DNA of 64,000 nucleotides from Streptomyces sp. NBC_00513 (GTDB lineage: Bacteria; Actinomycetota; Actinomycetes; Streptomycetales; Streptomycetaceae), in the NCBI RefSeq assembly GCF_041431415.1, contig NZ_CP107845.1, positions 6,820,001 to 6,884,000 of the forward strand, read 5' to 3'. The notes beneath the pieces are model-generated. The model did no database searches. It was not told the DNA's origin and saw only the letters and a list, made by a program, of their open reading frames with translations. The position numbers were made by a program, and so were the translations under genes. This document shows, piece by piece, positions 28,293-36,885 of the stretch. The stretch's first letter is position 1. Every line of letters starts with the position of its first letter.

Positions 28293-28371
28293 CTGCGGAG
28301 GGTAGCCCGTGCGGGGACGGCGGGTGCGGGGTTCTCGCGGGCCGGCCCGCCGCCGGGCGTCTGGCAGACTG

Positions 28372-28486
28372 GGCAGGGTTCTCCCAGGCGGTGCAGGACA
28401 GGAAACCGGTGCGAATCCGGTGCGGTCCCGCCACTGTGACCGGAGCCCGTCCGCGGGATCCGGGAGTCAGACACTGACGCACCGCC
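28372..28486 (+). ncRNA. Cobalamin riboswitch
   Basis: The conserved core is readable: GGAAACCGGTGCGAATCCGG, then CGGTCCCGCCACTGTGA, and a B12-box-like GGGAGTCAGACAC near 28462-28474. It precedes an ABC importer operon, as expected for an element that shuts off vitamin B12 uptake when adenosylcobalamin is plentiful. End points are estimated. Confidence 0.88.
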
Positions 28487-28531
28487 TCTTCACTTCGACC
28501 GGGGACGCGGATCCCCCGGAGAGGCTTCGCC

Positions 28532-29527
28532 ATGTCGCGCTCGCGCACAGTTCTGCGCTCACTCATACCCCTCGCGCTGCTGGCGCCCCTGGCCGCCTGC
28601 GGGGGTTCGCCGGGCGGGAAGGGCGCGGGGTCGGACACGGCCTCCGGGAAGACGCCCGGGTTCCCGTACACCGTCACCAACTGTGGTGTCAGCACCACCT
28701 ACCAGGCCCCGCCCCGTCGCGCGGTCACCATGAACCAGCACGCCACCGAGATCATGCTGGCGTTGGGGCTGGAGCAGAAGATCGTCGGCACCGCCTACCT
28801 GGACGACGCGATCCTGCCCGCCTACCGACCCGCCTACGACCGGATCAAGGTGCTGGCCAAGGAGTACCCCTCCAAGGAGGTGCTCCTCAACGCCAACCCC
28901 GACTTCGTGTACGGCGGCTACTCCAGCGCCTTCGACAAGGCGCAGGGACGTGATCGCGGGGGACTGGCCGCGTCGGGCATCAACTCTCGCCTCAACGTGG
29001 AGTACTGCGGTACCGGTCCGGTGGGACTGGAGCAGCTCAAGACCGAGATCACCGAAGTGGCACGCACCTTCGGCGTGCCGGAGCGCGGTGCGGCGCTGAT
29101 CGAGGATCAGCAGCGGCGCATCGCCGCCGTCACCGCACGGGTCAAGGACAAGTCCAAGCCGGCCGTCTTCGCCTACGACTCGGGCGAGGCCTCCGCCTCG
29201 ACCTCGGGGGGCACCGGCATCGGCAACGAGATCGTCTCCCTGGCCGGCGGGACGAACGTGTTCGCCGACCTCGACGACACCTTCGGCGACGTGTCCTGGG
29301 AGAAGGTCATCGAACGCAAGCCCGATGTCATCCTGATCTACGACTACGCGGGCACCACGGTCGAGGCCAAGAAGCAGCGCCTGCTGAACGACCCGGCTCT
29401 CGCACAGGTTCCCGCGATCAAGAACAAGCGGTTCGTGGTCCTCCCGCTGTCCACGGCCGTCCTCGGCGTGCGCGTCGCCGACGCCACCGAGTCCCTGGGG
29501 CGCCAACTGCACCCCGACGCCGCGTGA
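28532..29527 (+). CDS. btuF: ABC transporter substrate-binding lipoprotein (probable cobalamin, BtuF-like)
   Basis: A 331-residue lipoprotein. The lipobox LAAC gives cleavage before Cys23. The two-lobed metal-chelate-binding fold is seen in RAVTMNQHATEIMLALGL and the later WEKVIERKPDVILIYDY and PAIKNKRFVVLPL blocks. GGAGAGG precedes the ATG. The upstream cobalamin riboswitch and downstream permease and ATPase make corrinoid capture the best inference; family relatives also bind siderophores or F420 precursors. Confidence 0.82.
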   Translation: MSRSRTVLRSLIPLALLAPLAACGGSPGGKGAGSDTASGKTPGFPYTVTNCGVSTTYQAPPRRAVTMNQHATEIMLALGLEQKIVGTAYLDDAILPAYRPAYDRIKVLAKEYPSKEVLLNANPDFVYGGYSSAFDKAQGRDRGGLAASGINSRLNVEYCGTGPVGLEQLKTEITEVARTFGVPERGAALIEDQQRRIAAVTARVKDKSKPAVFAYDSGEASASTSGGTGIGNEIVSLAGGTNVFADLDDTFGDVSWEKVIERKPDVILIYDYAGTTVEAKKQRLLNDPALAQVPAIKNKRFVVLPLSTAVLGVRVADATESLGRQLHPDAA

Positions 29528-30567
29528 GCCCGCGCCGCACCCCGGTCGTCCTCGTCCTGCTCGCCGCCTCCCTGGTCGCCTCCGCCGTCGCGGGCCTCGC
29601 GCTGGGCGCGGTACGGATGGCCCCGGGCCAGGTGATCGACGTCCTCCTCGCAGGACCCGGAGCCGGAGCGGGAGCCGGCGGTGGAGCCGCCGGTGCCATC
29701 GTGTGGGACGTACGGATGCCCCGCCTCCTCCTCGGCGCCGTCGTCGGCGCCGGACTCGCCGTGGCCGGAACCGTGTTGCAGGCCCTCGTACGCAACCAAC
29801 TCGCCGACCCCTTCCTGCTCGGCGCCTCCTCCGGCGCGTCGGCGGGAGCCGTACTGGTCATCGTCCTCGGCGCCGGAGTCCTCGACTTCGCGGGCGGGGC
29901 GGCGGTACCCGTCGCCGCGTTCGCGGGATCCATGGGCGCGCTCGTCGCCGTCTACGCGATGGCCCGGCGCGGCGGCACCATGACCACCGGCCGGCTGATC
30001 CTGGCCGGGGTCGCCGTCCAGTACGTCCTGTCCGCCCTCACCAGCCTGGTCCTGGTCCTGGCCGCGCACCCGGACCAGATCCGTACCGTCCTCTTCTGGA
30101 CCCTCGGCGGTCTCGGCGGGGCCCGCTGGGACGAACTGGCCCTGCCCTCGGTCGCGCTGCTCCTCGGTACCGGCCTGCTGATCGCCCTCGCCCGCCCCCT
30201 GGACCTGCTGCTCGCGGGGGAGGAGGGCGCGCACACCCTGGGCCTCGACACCGCGCGGTTCCGGGCGGCGGTCTTCGTCCTCGCCTCGCTCGTCATCGGT
30301 GTACTGGTCGCCTACAGCGGAGCCATAGGCTTCGTCGGCCTGATGGTTCCGCACGCCGCCCGCATGGTGGTGGGCGCCGGACACCGGGCGCTGCTGCCGG
30401 TGGCCGCGCTGGGCGGGGCCGTGTTCCTGACCCTGGCGGACCTGGTCGCGCGGACCGCGGCGGCGCCCGAGGAGATACCGGTCGGCGTGGTCACCGCGCT
30501 GGTCGGCGGGCCGTTCTTCCTGTGGATGCTCCGCAGGTCCACCCGGACCGAGGGGGTGGCCGGATGA
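29524..30567 (+). CDS. btuC: FecCD/BtuC-family ABC permease
   Basis: A 347-residue membrane protein with about ten helices. Typical blocks are RMPRLLLGAVVGAGLAVAGTVLQALVRNQLADPFLLGASSGA at the front and GFVGLMVPHAARMVVG towards the end, the latter contacting the ATPase. GTG 29524 overlaps the binding-protein stop (GTGA). It forms the translocation pore of the riboswitch-controlled importer. Confidence 0.87.
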   Translation: MSPRRTPVVLVLLAASLVASAVAGLALGAVRMAPGQVIDVLLAGPGAGAGAGGGAAGAIVWDVRMPRLLLGAVVGAGLAVAGTVLQALVRNQLADPFLLGASSGASAGAVLVIVLGAGVLDFAGGAAVPVAAFAGSMGALVAVYAMARRGGTMTTGRLILAGVAVQYVLSALTSLVLVLAAHPDQIRTVLFWTLGGLGGARWDELALPSVALLLGTGLLIALARPLDLLLAGEEGAHTLGLDTARFRAAVFVLASLVIGVLVAYSGAIGFVGLMVPHAARMVVGAGHRALLPVAALGGAVFLTLADLVARTAAAPEEIPVGVVTALVGGPFFLWMLRRSTRTEGVAG

Positions 30568-31391
30568 ACCCGTCGACAGGACACCCGGTGGAACTCGCCG
30601 TCGAGGACGTGGGCTACGAGATCGACGGCCGGACCCTGCTGCACGGAGTCGACCTCACCGCCCGACCCGGCGAGACCGTCGGCGTGGTCGGCCCCAACGG
30701 CAGCGGCAAGACCACACTGCTGCGCTGCGTCTACGGCGCCCTGCGGCCCACCTCCGGCCGGGTGCTGCTGGACGGCGCCGACGCGGGGTCCATGGGCGTC
30801 AAGGACCGGGCCCGACGGGTGGCGGTGGTGCCACAGGACGCCTCCGGAACGTTCGGGTTGACGGTCCGCGAGGTCGTCGCCATGGGCCGCAGCCCCCACA
30901 AGCGGTTCTGGGAGCAGGACGGCCCCGACGACGCCCGACGCGTCGCCGAGGCCCTGGAGACCGTCGGGGCGGCCGGTTTCGCCGACCGCCGGTTCGACGA
31001 ACTCTCCGGCGGCGAACGCCAACGCGCCCTGGTGGCCCGCGCGCTCGTCCAGGATCCCGGCCTGCTGGCCCTCGACGAGCCGACCAATCACCTCGACATC
31101 CGCTACCAGCTGGAGATCCTGACCCTGGTCCGCGCACTGCCGGCGACCGGCCTGCTGGTCCTGCACGACCTCAACCTGGCCGCGTCCTTCTGCGACCGGC
31201 TGTACGTGCTGGAAGCCGGCCGGGTGGTCGCCTCGGGAACCCCGGGCGAGGTGCTCACCGAGGAACTGCTGTCGCAGGTGTACGGGGTACGGACCCGGGT
31301 CGGCCCGCACCCGACGACAGGCGGCCCGAGCATCCAGTACCTGCCGCCCGAGCCTCCCCGGCTCAGCCCTGGAAGCCGTACGGGCGGGTGA
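30564..31391 (+). CDS. btuD: ABC transporter ATPase (BtuD/FecE-like)
   Basis: A 275-residue ATPase with Walker A GPNGSGKTT, Q-loop VVPQDASGTFGLTV, signature LSGGERQRA, Walker B LLALDEPTNHLD and switch His in LVLHDLNLA. ATG 30564 overlaps the permease stop (ATGA). It powers the importer at the membrane. Its last 29 bp overlap the convergent VOC gene, so the two transcripts collide without a terminator between them. Confidence 0.9.
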   Translation: MNPSTGHPVELAVEDVGYEIDGRTLLHGVDLTARPGETVGVVGPNGSGKTTLLRCVYGALRPTSGRVLLDGADAGSMGVKDRARRVAVVPQDASGTFGLTVREVVAMGRSPHKRFWEQDGPDDARRVAEALETVGAAGFADRRFDELSGGERQRALVARALVQDPGLLALDEPTNHLDIRYQLEILTLVRALPATGLLVLHDLNLAASFCDRLYVLEAGRVVASGTPGEVLTEELLSQVYGVRTRVGPHPTTGGPSIQYLPPEPPRLSPGSRTGG

Positions 31392-31752
31392 TCAGTTCCA
31401 ACCAGTGGCCGGACGGGTCGGGGAAGTAGACGCCGTTGCCCCCGTCGTTGTGGTTGATCTCGCCCGGGTGCTTGCGATGCGGATCGGCGTAGTGCTCGGT
31501 TCCCGCCGCCTTGATCTTCGCGTAGGCCGCGTCGAACACGTCCTGAGAGACGAGGAACGCGTAGTGCTGGGGAGCGATGGACTCGCCGGGGGCGGCGGTC
31601 GCGAAGTCCAGGGTGACGCCGTTTCCGGTCTCGACGGGGATGAAGGGACCCCATTCGGTCCCGACCTCCAGACCCAGGATGTCGGCGAGGTACTCGGCGG
31701 ACCGCCGGTTGTCACGACTGTGGACGATCGTGTGGTTCAGCTCTACTGACAT
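31363..31752 (-). CDS. VOC (glyoxalase-fold) protein
   Basis: 129 residues with the fold from ELNHTIVHSRDNRRSAEYLADILGL to GVYFPDPSGHWLELITRPYG. His in LNHTIVH, His in PQHYAF and Glu in WLELIT are candidate metal ligands. GGAGG lies 9 nt before ATG 31752. Convergent overlap with the ATPase gene is noted above. Function within the family is unknown. Confidence 0.78.
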   Translation of the reverse strand: MSVELNHTIVHSRDNRRSAEYLADILGLEVGTEWGPFIPVETGNGVTLDFATAAPGESIAPQHYAFLVSQDVFDAAYAKIKAAGTEHYADPHRKHPGEINHNDGGNGVYFPDPSGHWLELITRPYGFQG

Positions 31753-31937
31753 GGGTGGATGCCTCCGAAAGGCATGTCACGGCGCCTCCATGCCTCACCC
31801 GGTCGGTGACCGACACGCGATGCCGTCCGCACGAGCCTAAGCACACGGATCGGGCCGGGTCCATCGGTATTCGGTCGAATGAGGCGCCGCGGAGCGGGGC
31901 GCCGCTGAACGGGTGTCCGCGACGGTGCCGGCTACCT

Positions 31938-32009
31938 GATCAGGAACGTCCGTCCGATCAGGAACGTCCGTCCGATCAGGAACGTCCGTCCGGTCAGGAT
32001 CGTCCGTAC
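31938..32009. repeat. 18-bp tandem repeats that duplicate a stop codon
   Basis: GATCAGGAACGTCCGTCC occurs three times exactly (31938-31955, 31956-31973, 31974-31991) and once diverged (31992-32009). The last copy holds the true TGA of the minus-strand gene ending at 31994. Because 18 is a multiple of three, each extra copy supplies another in-frame Gly-Arg-Ser-stop. Confidence 0.85.
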
Positions 32010-33634
32010 ACCGAATCGACGTTGTCCCGCGCGGGATGCGTCCGCCCCGCCGGCCCCGCCGCGAAGACCCGCAGCAGGTTCTCCGTCACCCGTGTGGTCA
32101 GCGCCCCGGCACGCGCGTCCAGACCGTGGTTGCCGCCGCCGCGTCCGTCGCCCTTCGCGTCGAGCGCCTCGACCCAGCGCATCGTCCCCGTGGCGAACAC
32201 CCCGGCGCCGCTCGCCACGGTGTGATACGCCGTGTCCTGATGGCTGGGCCTGCCCTCGCAGACCACGGGGGAGTGGGCGATGATCTCGATCGGGCGGGGT
32301 GTCGGGAATCCGGTGTTCACCTTGTCGTACTCGACGCCGACCAGGTGCGCGAACCCGTCACCGGCCTTCACCCCCGTGCCCTCGAACAGCCAGTGCCCGG
32401 GCCGCGTCACCACATAGGGGGCGTCCACCGGGTAGCCGTCGTAGATGACACCGAGCAGGGAGCTCTCCGGGTCGGCCGCGGGAGCCGAGCGGAAGTCGAC
32501 CGTCGCGGGGTGACCCCTTTTGAACCCCGGGTCCTGGGCGTAGGACGACTTGTAACAGACCACCGTGCGGTCCGGCCCCAGGTCCGACGGCTCCAGTCGG
32601 ATCCGGCGGTAACAGCAGTTCGCGCCGAGTATCGCGATGTTGGTGCCGGCGTCCCTGGCCGCGGTGACGTGGGCCCGCTGCTCCGGGGACCAGTACTCGT
32701 CGTGTCCCGGCGAGAGCACGGCCGCCGCCCCCTCCAGCAGTCGCTTCTCCCGTGCCAGGTCGGTGGTCGTCGTGTACGCCAGTGGTATGCCGAGCCGCTC
32801 GGCAAGGGCGATCAGCGGTGCCTCGTAGACCAGGAACAGGCCCGCCCCGTCGTCGTACTCGTACGGCCGGTCGAAGGTCACGGCGAGTGAACGCGAGGCG
32901 TATCCGCCGCTGGGTCCGTCGTAGCTGCCGTAGCCGCCCCACCTGTTGTACGCCTGCCAGGTCGCCACCGCGTTCACGATGACGGTCCGTCCCTTCGTGG
33001 ACGCCGAGCGGACGGTGAGCGGGACGAAACGCTGCCCCTCGGCGCCCTGCGCGTCGAGCCGGAGCAGGTAGCAACCCTCCGGCCAGCCACCGGTGTCGAC
33101 CGTGGTGGTACGCGCCCACCGGGTGCGGACCATCCTGGTTCCCGCGTCCACGGTGTGCTCGGGTTGCCGGACCCCGGGCAGCGCCTGCGATCGCCACACC
33201 AGCCGGGCCCGCGCGCCGCCGTACCACCCCATGCGGTACGCGGAGACCGTGAACCGGGGCGCCGCGGTGGACACGTGCAGCCCGAACGACTCACCGGGAA
33301 GGACACTGACCCGGTCGGCGAAACCCTCGATGGCGCGAGCGGATCCGGCCTTGGCCACGTGCCAGTCGGCGTTTCCGGGTCGGGCGTTCTCGGCCTTGAC
33401 GTCGAACACCCGGGACCCGGCCCCGGGAGAGGACTCCGACGCGTTCGGCGATCCCGACGGGGAGCCTCCCGACTTCGGATCCTCGCCCGCACCGGCCTCC
33501 TGCGCGTCGCCGTCGCCCGCGCAACCGGCGGCGGCACCGATCCCGACAGCGGTGACCGCTCCCGTCGCCGCGATGGCGATGAACCGCCGCCGGCCCGCGG
33601 AACCGATCCCCCCGGCCCTCTGTTCCTGATCCAT
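31994..33634 (-). CDS. Tat-exported lipoprotein, N,N-dimethylformamidase beta-subunit-like
   Basis: A 546-residue protein. The N-terminus has a Tat motif (GRRRFIAIAA) and a lipobox-like AAGC, followed by a Gly/Ser-rich linker. The main domain resembles the C-terminal large-subunit fold of N,N-dimethylformamidase: YRMGWYGG, ATWQAYNRWGGYGSYDG, VLSPGHDEYWS, NIAILGANCCYRRIRLE. These proteins are widespread in Streptomyces and rarely characterised; amide hydrolysis is a family-level guess. ATG 33634 has no clear ribosome site; GTG 33646 is an alternative. Its stop is followed by tandem copies of its own 3' end. Confidence 0.72.
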   Translation of the reverse strand: MDQEQRAGGIGSAGRRRFIAIAATGAVTAVGIGAAAGCAGDGDAQEAGAGEDPKSGGSPSGSPNASESSPGAGSRVFDVKAENARPGNADWHVAKAGSARAIEGFADRVSVLPGESFGLHVSTAAPRFTVSAYRMGWYGGARARLVWRSQALPGVRQPEHTVDAGTRMVRTRWARTTTVDTGGWPEGCYLLRLDAQGAEGQRFVPLTVRSASTKGRTVIVNAVATWQAYNRWGGYGSYDGPSGGYASRSLAVTFDRPYEYDDGAGLFLVYEAPLIALAERLGIPLAYTTTTDLAREKRLLEGAAAVLSPGHDEYWSPEQRAHVTAARDAGTNIAILGANCCYRRIRLEPSDLGPDRTVVCYKSSYAQDPGFKRGHPATVDFRSAPAADPESSLLGVIYDGYPVDAPYVVTRPGHWLFEGTGVKAGDGFAHLVGVEYDKVNTGFPTPRPIEIIAHSPVVCEGRPSHQDTAYHTVASGAGVFATGTMRWVEALDAKGDGRGGGNHGLDARAGALTTRVTENLLRVFAAGPAGRTHPARDNVDSVYGRS

Positions 33635-33982
33635 GAAGGGCACGCTATGACACGCTCCGCCCTCTCCATTCGTCGGGTTGGACCGAATCGGACCGCCACA
33701 CGGATCGTGGCCGTGCCGTCGGTTCCCTCCCGCACGGCCCCGTTCCCGACGGACGTCGCCCCGCGAGGCGTTGGGCGCGCGGGCATGGCCGATGTGCCGG
33801 CGGCGACCACCGCGGCGTTCGGGTGAACGGCGGTGAACTCCCTTGTCAGGGCGTCGAAGAGCATCGCCCGGTGCAGGGAACCGAGGGTGTTGTCGCGGTC
33901 TCCCCAGTGGATCCGCCCGCCAAGCCGCTCCTGGGGTAACTTCCTTTGGATCACGTGCAATCGCGAGAGCGGAGAAGGATCC
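33635..33982. other. Divergent intergenic region with a possible gene remnant
   Basis: 348 bp between divergent starts. On the minus strand, about 33800-33955 reads as a codon-biased stretch (RIHWGDRDNTLGSLHRAM, then LFDALTREFTAVHPNAAVV) without a proper gene around it. It may be a decayed fragment or chance. GGAGAAGG near 33970 is the ribosome site of the next gene. Confidence 0.3.
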
Positions 33983-34948
33983 ATGCGTCACGTCTCCCTG
34001 GGCAGTTCAGGTCTGCGGGTCTCCGCGGTCGGCCTCGGCTGCAACAACTTCGGCGGCCGCCTCGACGCCCGCGCCACCCGCGCCGTCGTCGACGCCGCCC
34101 TCGACGCGGGCATCACCCTCCTCGACACCGCGGACATCTACGGAGGCCGGGGCGGCTCCGAGAGCCACCTCGGCCAAGCCCTCAAGGGCCGCCGCGACCA
34201 GGTCGTCCTCGCCACCAAGTTCGGCTACGACGGCGTCGACATGGGCTACGGGCCCGCGGCCGGGTCCCGCGGCGGGCGCGCCTACATCCGCCGCGCCGTC
34301 GAGGAGTCCCTGCGCCGGCTGGAGACCGACCACATCGACCTGTACCAGTTGCACAGTCCCGACCCGGACGTCCCCATCGCCGAAACCCTCGCCGCGCTCA
34401 CCGAACTCGTCACCGAGGGCAAGGTCCGCTACATCGGACACTCCAACCTCAGCGGTTGGCAGCTCACCGAAGCCGCCCACGTCGCCCGGGAGATCGGCGC
34501 CGCGCCCTTCGTGTCGGCGCAGAACGAATGGTCGCTGCTCCAGCGTTCCGCCGAACGGGAACTCGTCCCGGCCGCGCTGCACCACGGCGTCGGCGTGCTC
34601 CCGTACTTCCCCCTGGCCAACGGCCTGCTCACCGGCAAGATCCGACGCGGCGCACCCGTCCCGCCCGGTTCGCGTCTCGAAGGCCGTGACGGCTACCTCA
34701 CCGACGAGCGCCTGGACACGGTCGAGGCACTGGCCGGCCTCGCCGAGAAGTACGACCGCACGGTCCTGGAACTCGCCATCGGCTGGCTCTCCGCGCAGCC
34801 GGGCTGCGCCTCCGTCATCGCGGGCGCCACCTCCGCCGAACAGGTGCGGGCCAACGCGGCCGTCGCCGACCGGCCGCTGGAGGCCGCGCTGCTCGCCGAG
34901 ATCGACGCCATCGACGGCATCGGCGACCCCGGCGCGGGGGCGCGGTGA
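33983..34948 (+). CDS. Aldo/keto reductase
   Basis: A 321-residue TIM-barrel reductase with the complete tetrad: Asp48 and Tyr53 (LLDTADIYG), Lys79 (LATKFG) and His124 (LYQLHSPD). The NADPH end is CASVIAGATSAEQVRANA. It resembles the general-stress/AKR11-type group acting on aldehydes or ketones. GGAGAAGG precedes ATG 33983. It overlaps the next dehydrogenase by 4 bp, so the two products are probably made together and may act in one pathway. Confidence 0.87.
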   Translation: MRHVSLGSSGLRVSAVGLGCNNFGGRLDARATRAVVDAALDAGITLLDTADIYGGRGGSESHLGQALKGRRDQVVLATKFGYDGVDMGYGPAAGSRGGRAYIRRAVEESLRRLETDHIDLYQLHSPDPDVPIAETLAALTELVTEGKVRYIGHSNLSGWQLTEAAHVAREIGAAPFVSAQNEWSLLQRSAERELVPAALHHGVGVLPYFPLANGLLTGKIRRGAPVPPGSRLEGRDGYLTDERLDTVEALAGLAEKYDRTVLELAIGWLSAQPGCASVIAGATSAEQVRANAAVADRPLEAALLAEIDAIDGIGDPGAGAR

Positions 34949-35913
34949 CCACGACCGCGCTCCGCTGCGCCGTTCTCGACGACCACCAGAACGTGGCGAC
35001 CACCTCCGCCGACTGGTCCACGATCGCGGACCGGGTGGAGGTGGTCATCTACCGGGACCACCTGGACGACGAGGACCGGCTCGCGGCGCGCCTGGCCGCC
35101 TTCGACATCGTCGTCACCCTGCGCGAACGGGTCCCCTTCCCGGCCTCGTTGCTCGACCGACTGCCCCGCCTCGCCCTGCTCGTCGCGAGCGGCATGCGCA
35201 ACTCCGTCATCGACCACGCCGCCGCCGCGCGGGGCGGCGTGACCGTGTGCGGCACGGGCAGTTCCTCCACCCCGCCCGTCGAACTCACCTGGGCCCTGCT
35301 CCTGGCCCTGGCGCGCGGCATCGTCCCCGAGAGCACCGCCCTGCGCACCGGAGGGCCCTGGCAGCAGACCCTCGGCGCCGACCTGCACGGACGCCGGCTC
35401 GGCCTGCTCGGCCTCGGGAAGATCGGCGGTCGGGTGGCCGGGATCGGCCTCGCCTTCGGCATGGAGGTCACGGCCTGGAGCCGGAACCTCACGAGGGAAC
35501 GCGCCGACGAGGTGGGGGTGACCCTGGCCGCGTCCCGGGAGGAACTCCTCGCGGAGAGCGACTTCGTGTCCGTCCACCTCGCGCTGGGCGACCGCACCCG
35601 CGGCCTGATCGGGGCGCCGGAACTGGCGCTGATGCGCCCGTCCGCGTACCTCGTCAACACCTCGCGGGCAGCCATCGTCGACCAGGACGCGCTGATCGAG
35701 GCCCTGCGCGAGGGGCGGATCGCGGGCGCCGGTCTCGACGTCTTCGACATCGAGCCGCTGCCGCGGGACCATCCCGTGCGCACGACGCCGAACCTGTTGG
35801 CCACGCCCCACCTGGGCTACGTCACGCGGGACAACTACGCGACGTACTACGGACAGGCCGTCGAGGACATCCGCGCGTACCTCGACGGCGCGCCCGTCCG
35901 GGTGCTCGGTTAG
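34945..35913 (+). CDS. D-2-hydroxyacid dehydrogenase family protein
   Basis: A 322-residue NAD(H)-dependent dehydrogenase. The nucleotide site is LGLLGLGKIGGRVAGIG; catalytic Arg lies in LVNTSRAAIVD, Glu in DIEPLP and His in ATPHLGYV. These interconvert 2-oxoacids and D-2-hydroxyacids. GTG 34945 overlaps the reductase stop. With the aldo/keto reductase it forms a two-gene redox operon ended by a 21-bp hairpin. The substrate is unknown. Confidence 0.85.
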   Translation: MTTTALRCAVLDDHQNVATTSADWSTIADRVEVVIYRDHLDDEDRLAARLAAFDIVVTLRERVPFPASLLDRLPRLALLVASGMRNSVIDHAAAARGGVTVCGTGSSSTPPVELTWALLLALARGIVPESTALRTGGPWQQTLGADLHGRRLGLLGLGKIGGRVAGIGLAFGMEVTAWSRNLTRERADEVGVTLAASREELLAESDFVSVHLALGDRTRGLIGAPELALMRPSAYLVNTSRAAIVDQDALIEALREGRIAGAGLDVFDIEPLPRDHPVRTTPNLLATPHLGYVTRDNYATYYGQAVEDIRAYLDGAPVRVLG

Positions 35914-35931
35914 GTCGTGCGGCAGCACGTG

Positions 35932-35980
35932 CGAACGGCCCGGGCGGGCCCGCGAGGAGCGGGCCCGCCCGGGCCGTTCG
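35932..35980. terminator. 21-bp perfect hairpin, bidirectional
   Basis: Arms 35932-35952 and 35960-35980 are exact complements with a 7-nt loop. It separates the convergent hydroxyacid dehydrogenase and ABC permease genes. Confidence 0.75.
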
Positions 35981-36006
35981 GTCCGTCCGTCCGGGCGGCG
36001 GCAGGT

Positions 36007-36885
36007 TCAGGACACGATGTCCTTGCGGGAGAAGCCCCGGAACGCGAGCGCGAACAGCACCACCGCGTACGACACGGACACCACCGTGCCCTTGATCATC
36101 CCGCCCCACTCCAGGTGGGGCTGGAGGGCGTCCGCCCACGCGAACTGCCAGTGCGCGGGCAGGAACTCGCGCCACGAGCCGAGCGCGGTCACCGCGTCCA
36201 GGACGTTCCCGACGATGGTCAGCCCGACCGCGCCGCCGACCGCGCCGAGCGGCGCGTCCGTGCGCGTCGACAGCCAGAACGCCAGTCCGGCCGTGACCAG
36301 CTGCGACACGAAGACGAACGCGACGGCAATCGCGAGCCTCGGCAGCGTGTCACCGGCCGCCAACGTCCCGCCGGTGGGCAGCTTCAGCGGCCCCCAGCCG
36401 TACGCGACCGTGCCCGCCGCCAACGCCACCACCGGCAGCAGCACCATGGCGGCGAGGCTGAACCCGAGGGCCACCACCAGCTTGCTCCACAGCAACCGGG
36501 CCCGGGGCACCGGCGACGCCAGCAGGTAGCGGAGCGAGGACCAGCTCGCCTCCGAGGCGACGGTGTCCCCGCAGAACAGCGCGACCGGCACCACCAGGAG
36601 GAAGCCGGCCGACACGAACAGGCAGGTGGCCGCGAAGTTCGCGCCCGAGGCCGTCGCCGTGTCGATCAGGGTGATCCGGCCGTTGCCGCCGCCGCGTTCG
36701 TCGGGCGTGCCGCCCACCGCGAAAGCGATGATCATGATGAAGGGGAGTGCCGCGAGGATCCCGCCCATCACCAGGGTCCGCCGCCGTCGCCACTGGCGCA
36801 GCGCCTCCACGCGCAAGGGCAGCGTACGGCCGGCGCGGTAGCCGTCGGCCACCTCTGTCACGGCGGGCTCTGTCACGGCGCTCAC
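36007..36885 (-). CDS. ABC transporter permease (ABC-2 type)
   Basis: 292 residues with about six membrane helices (for example VMGGILAALPFIMIIAFAV and LFVSAGFLLVVPVALFCGD) and the ABC-2 pattern EASWSSLRYLLASPVPRARLLWSKL between helices 2 and 3. GTG 36885 has GGAGG 6 nt upstream and overlaps the hydrolase-ATPase gene stop by 4 bp. It should be the membrane partner of that fused ATPase, forming an exporter. The cargo is unknown. Confidence 0.82.
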   Translation of the reverse strand: MSAVTEPAVTEVADGYRAGRTLPLRVEALRQWRRRRTLVMGGILAALPFIMIIAFAVGGTPDERGGGNGRITLIDTATASGANFAATCLFVSAGFLLVVPVALFCGDTVASEASWSSLRYLLASPVPRARLLWSKLVVALGFSLAAMVLLPVVALAAGTVAYGWGPLKLPTGGTLAAGDTLPRLAIAVAFVFVSQLVTAGLAFWLSTRTDAPLGAVGGAVGLTIVGNVLDAVTALGSWREFLPAHWQFAWADALQPHLEWGGMIKGTVVSVSYAVVLFALAFRGFSRKDIVS

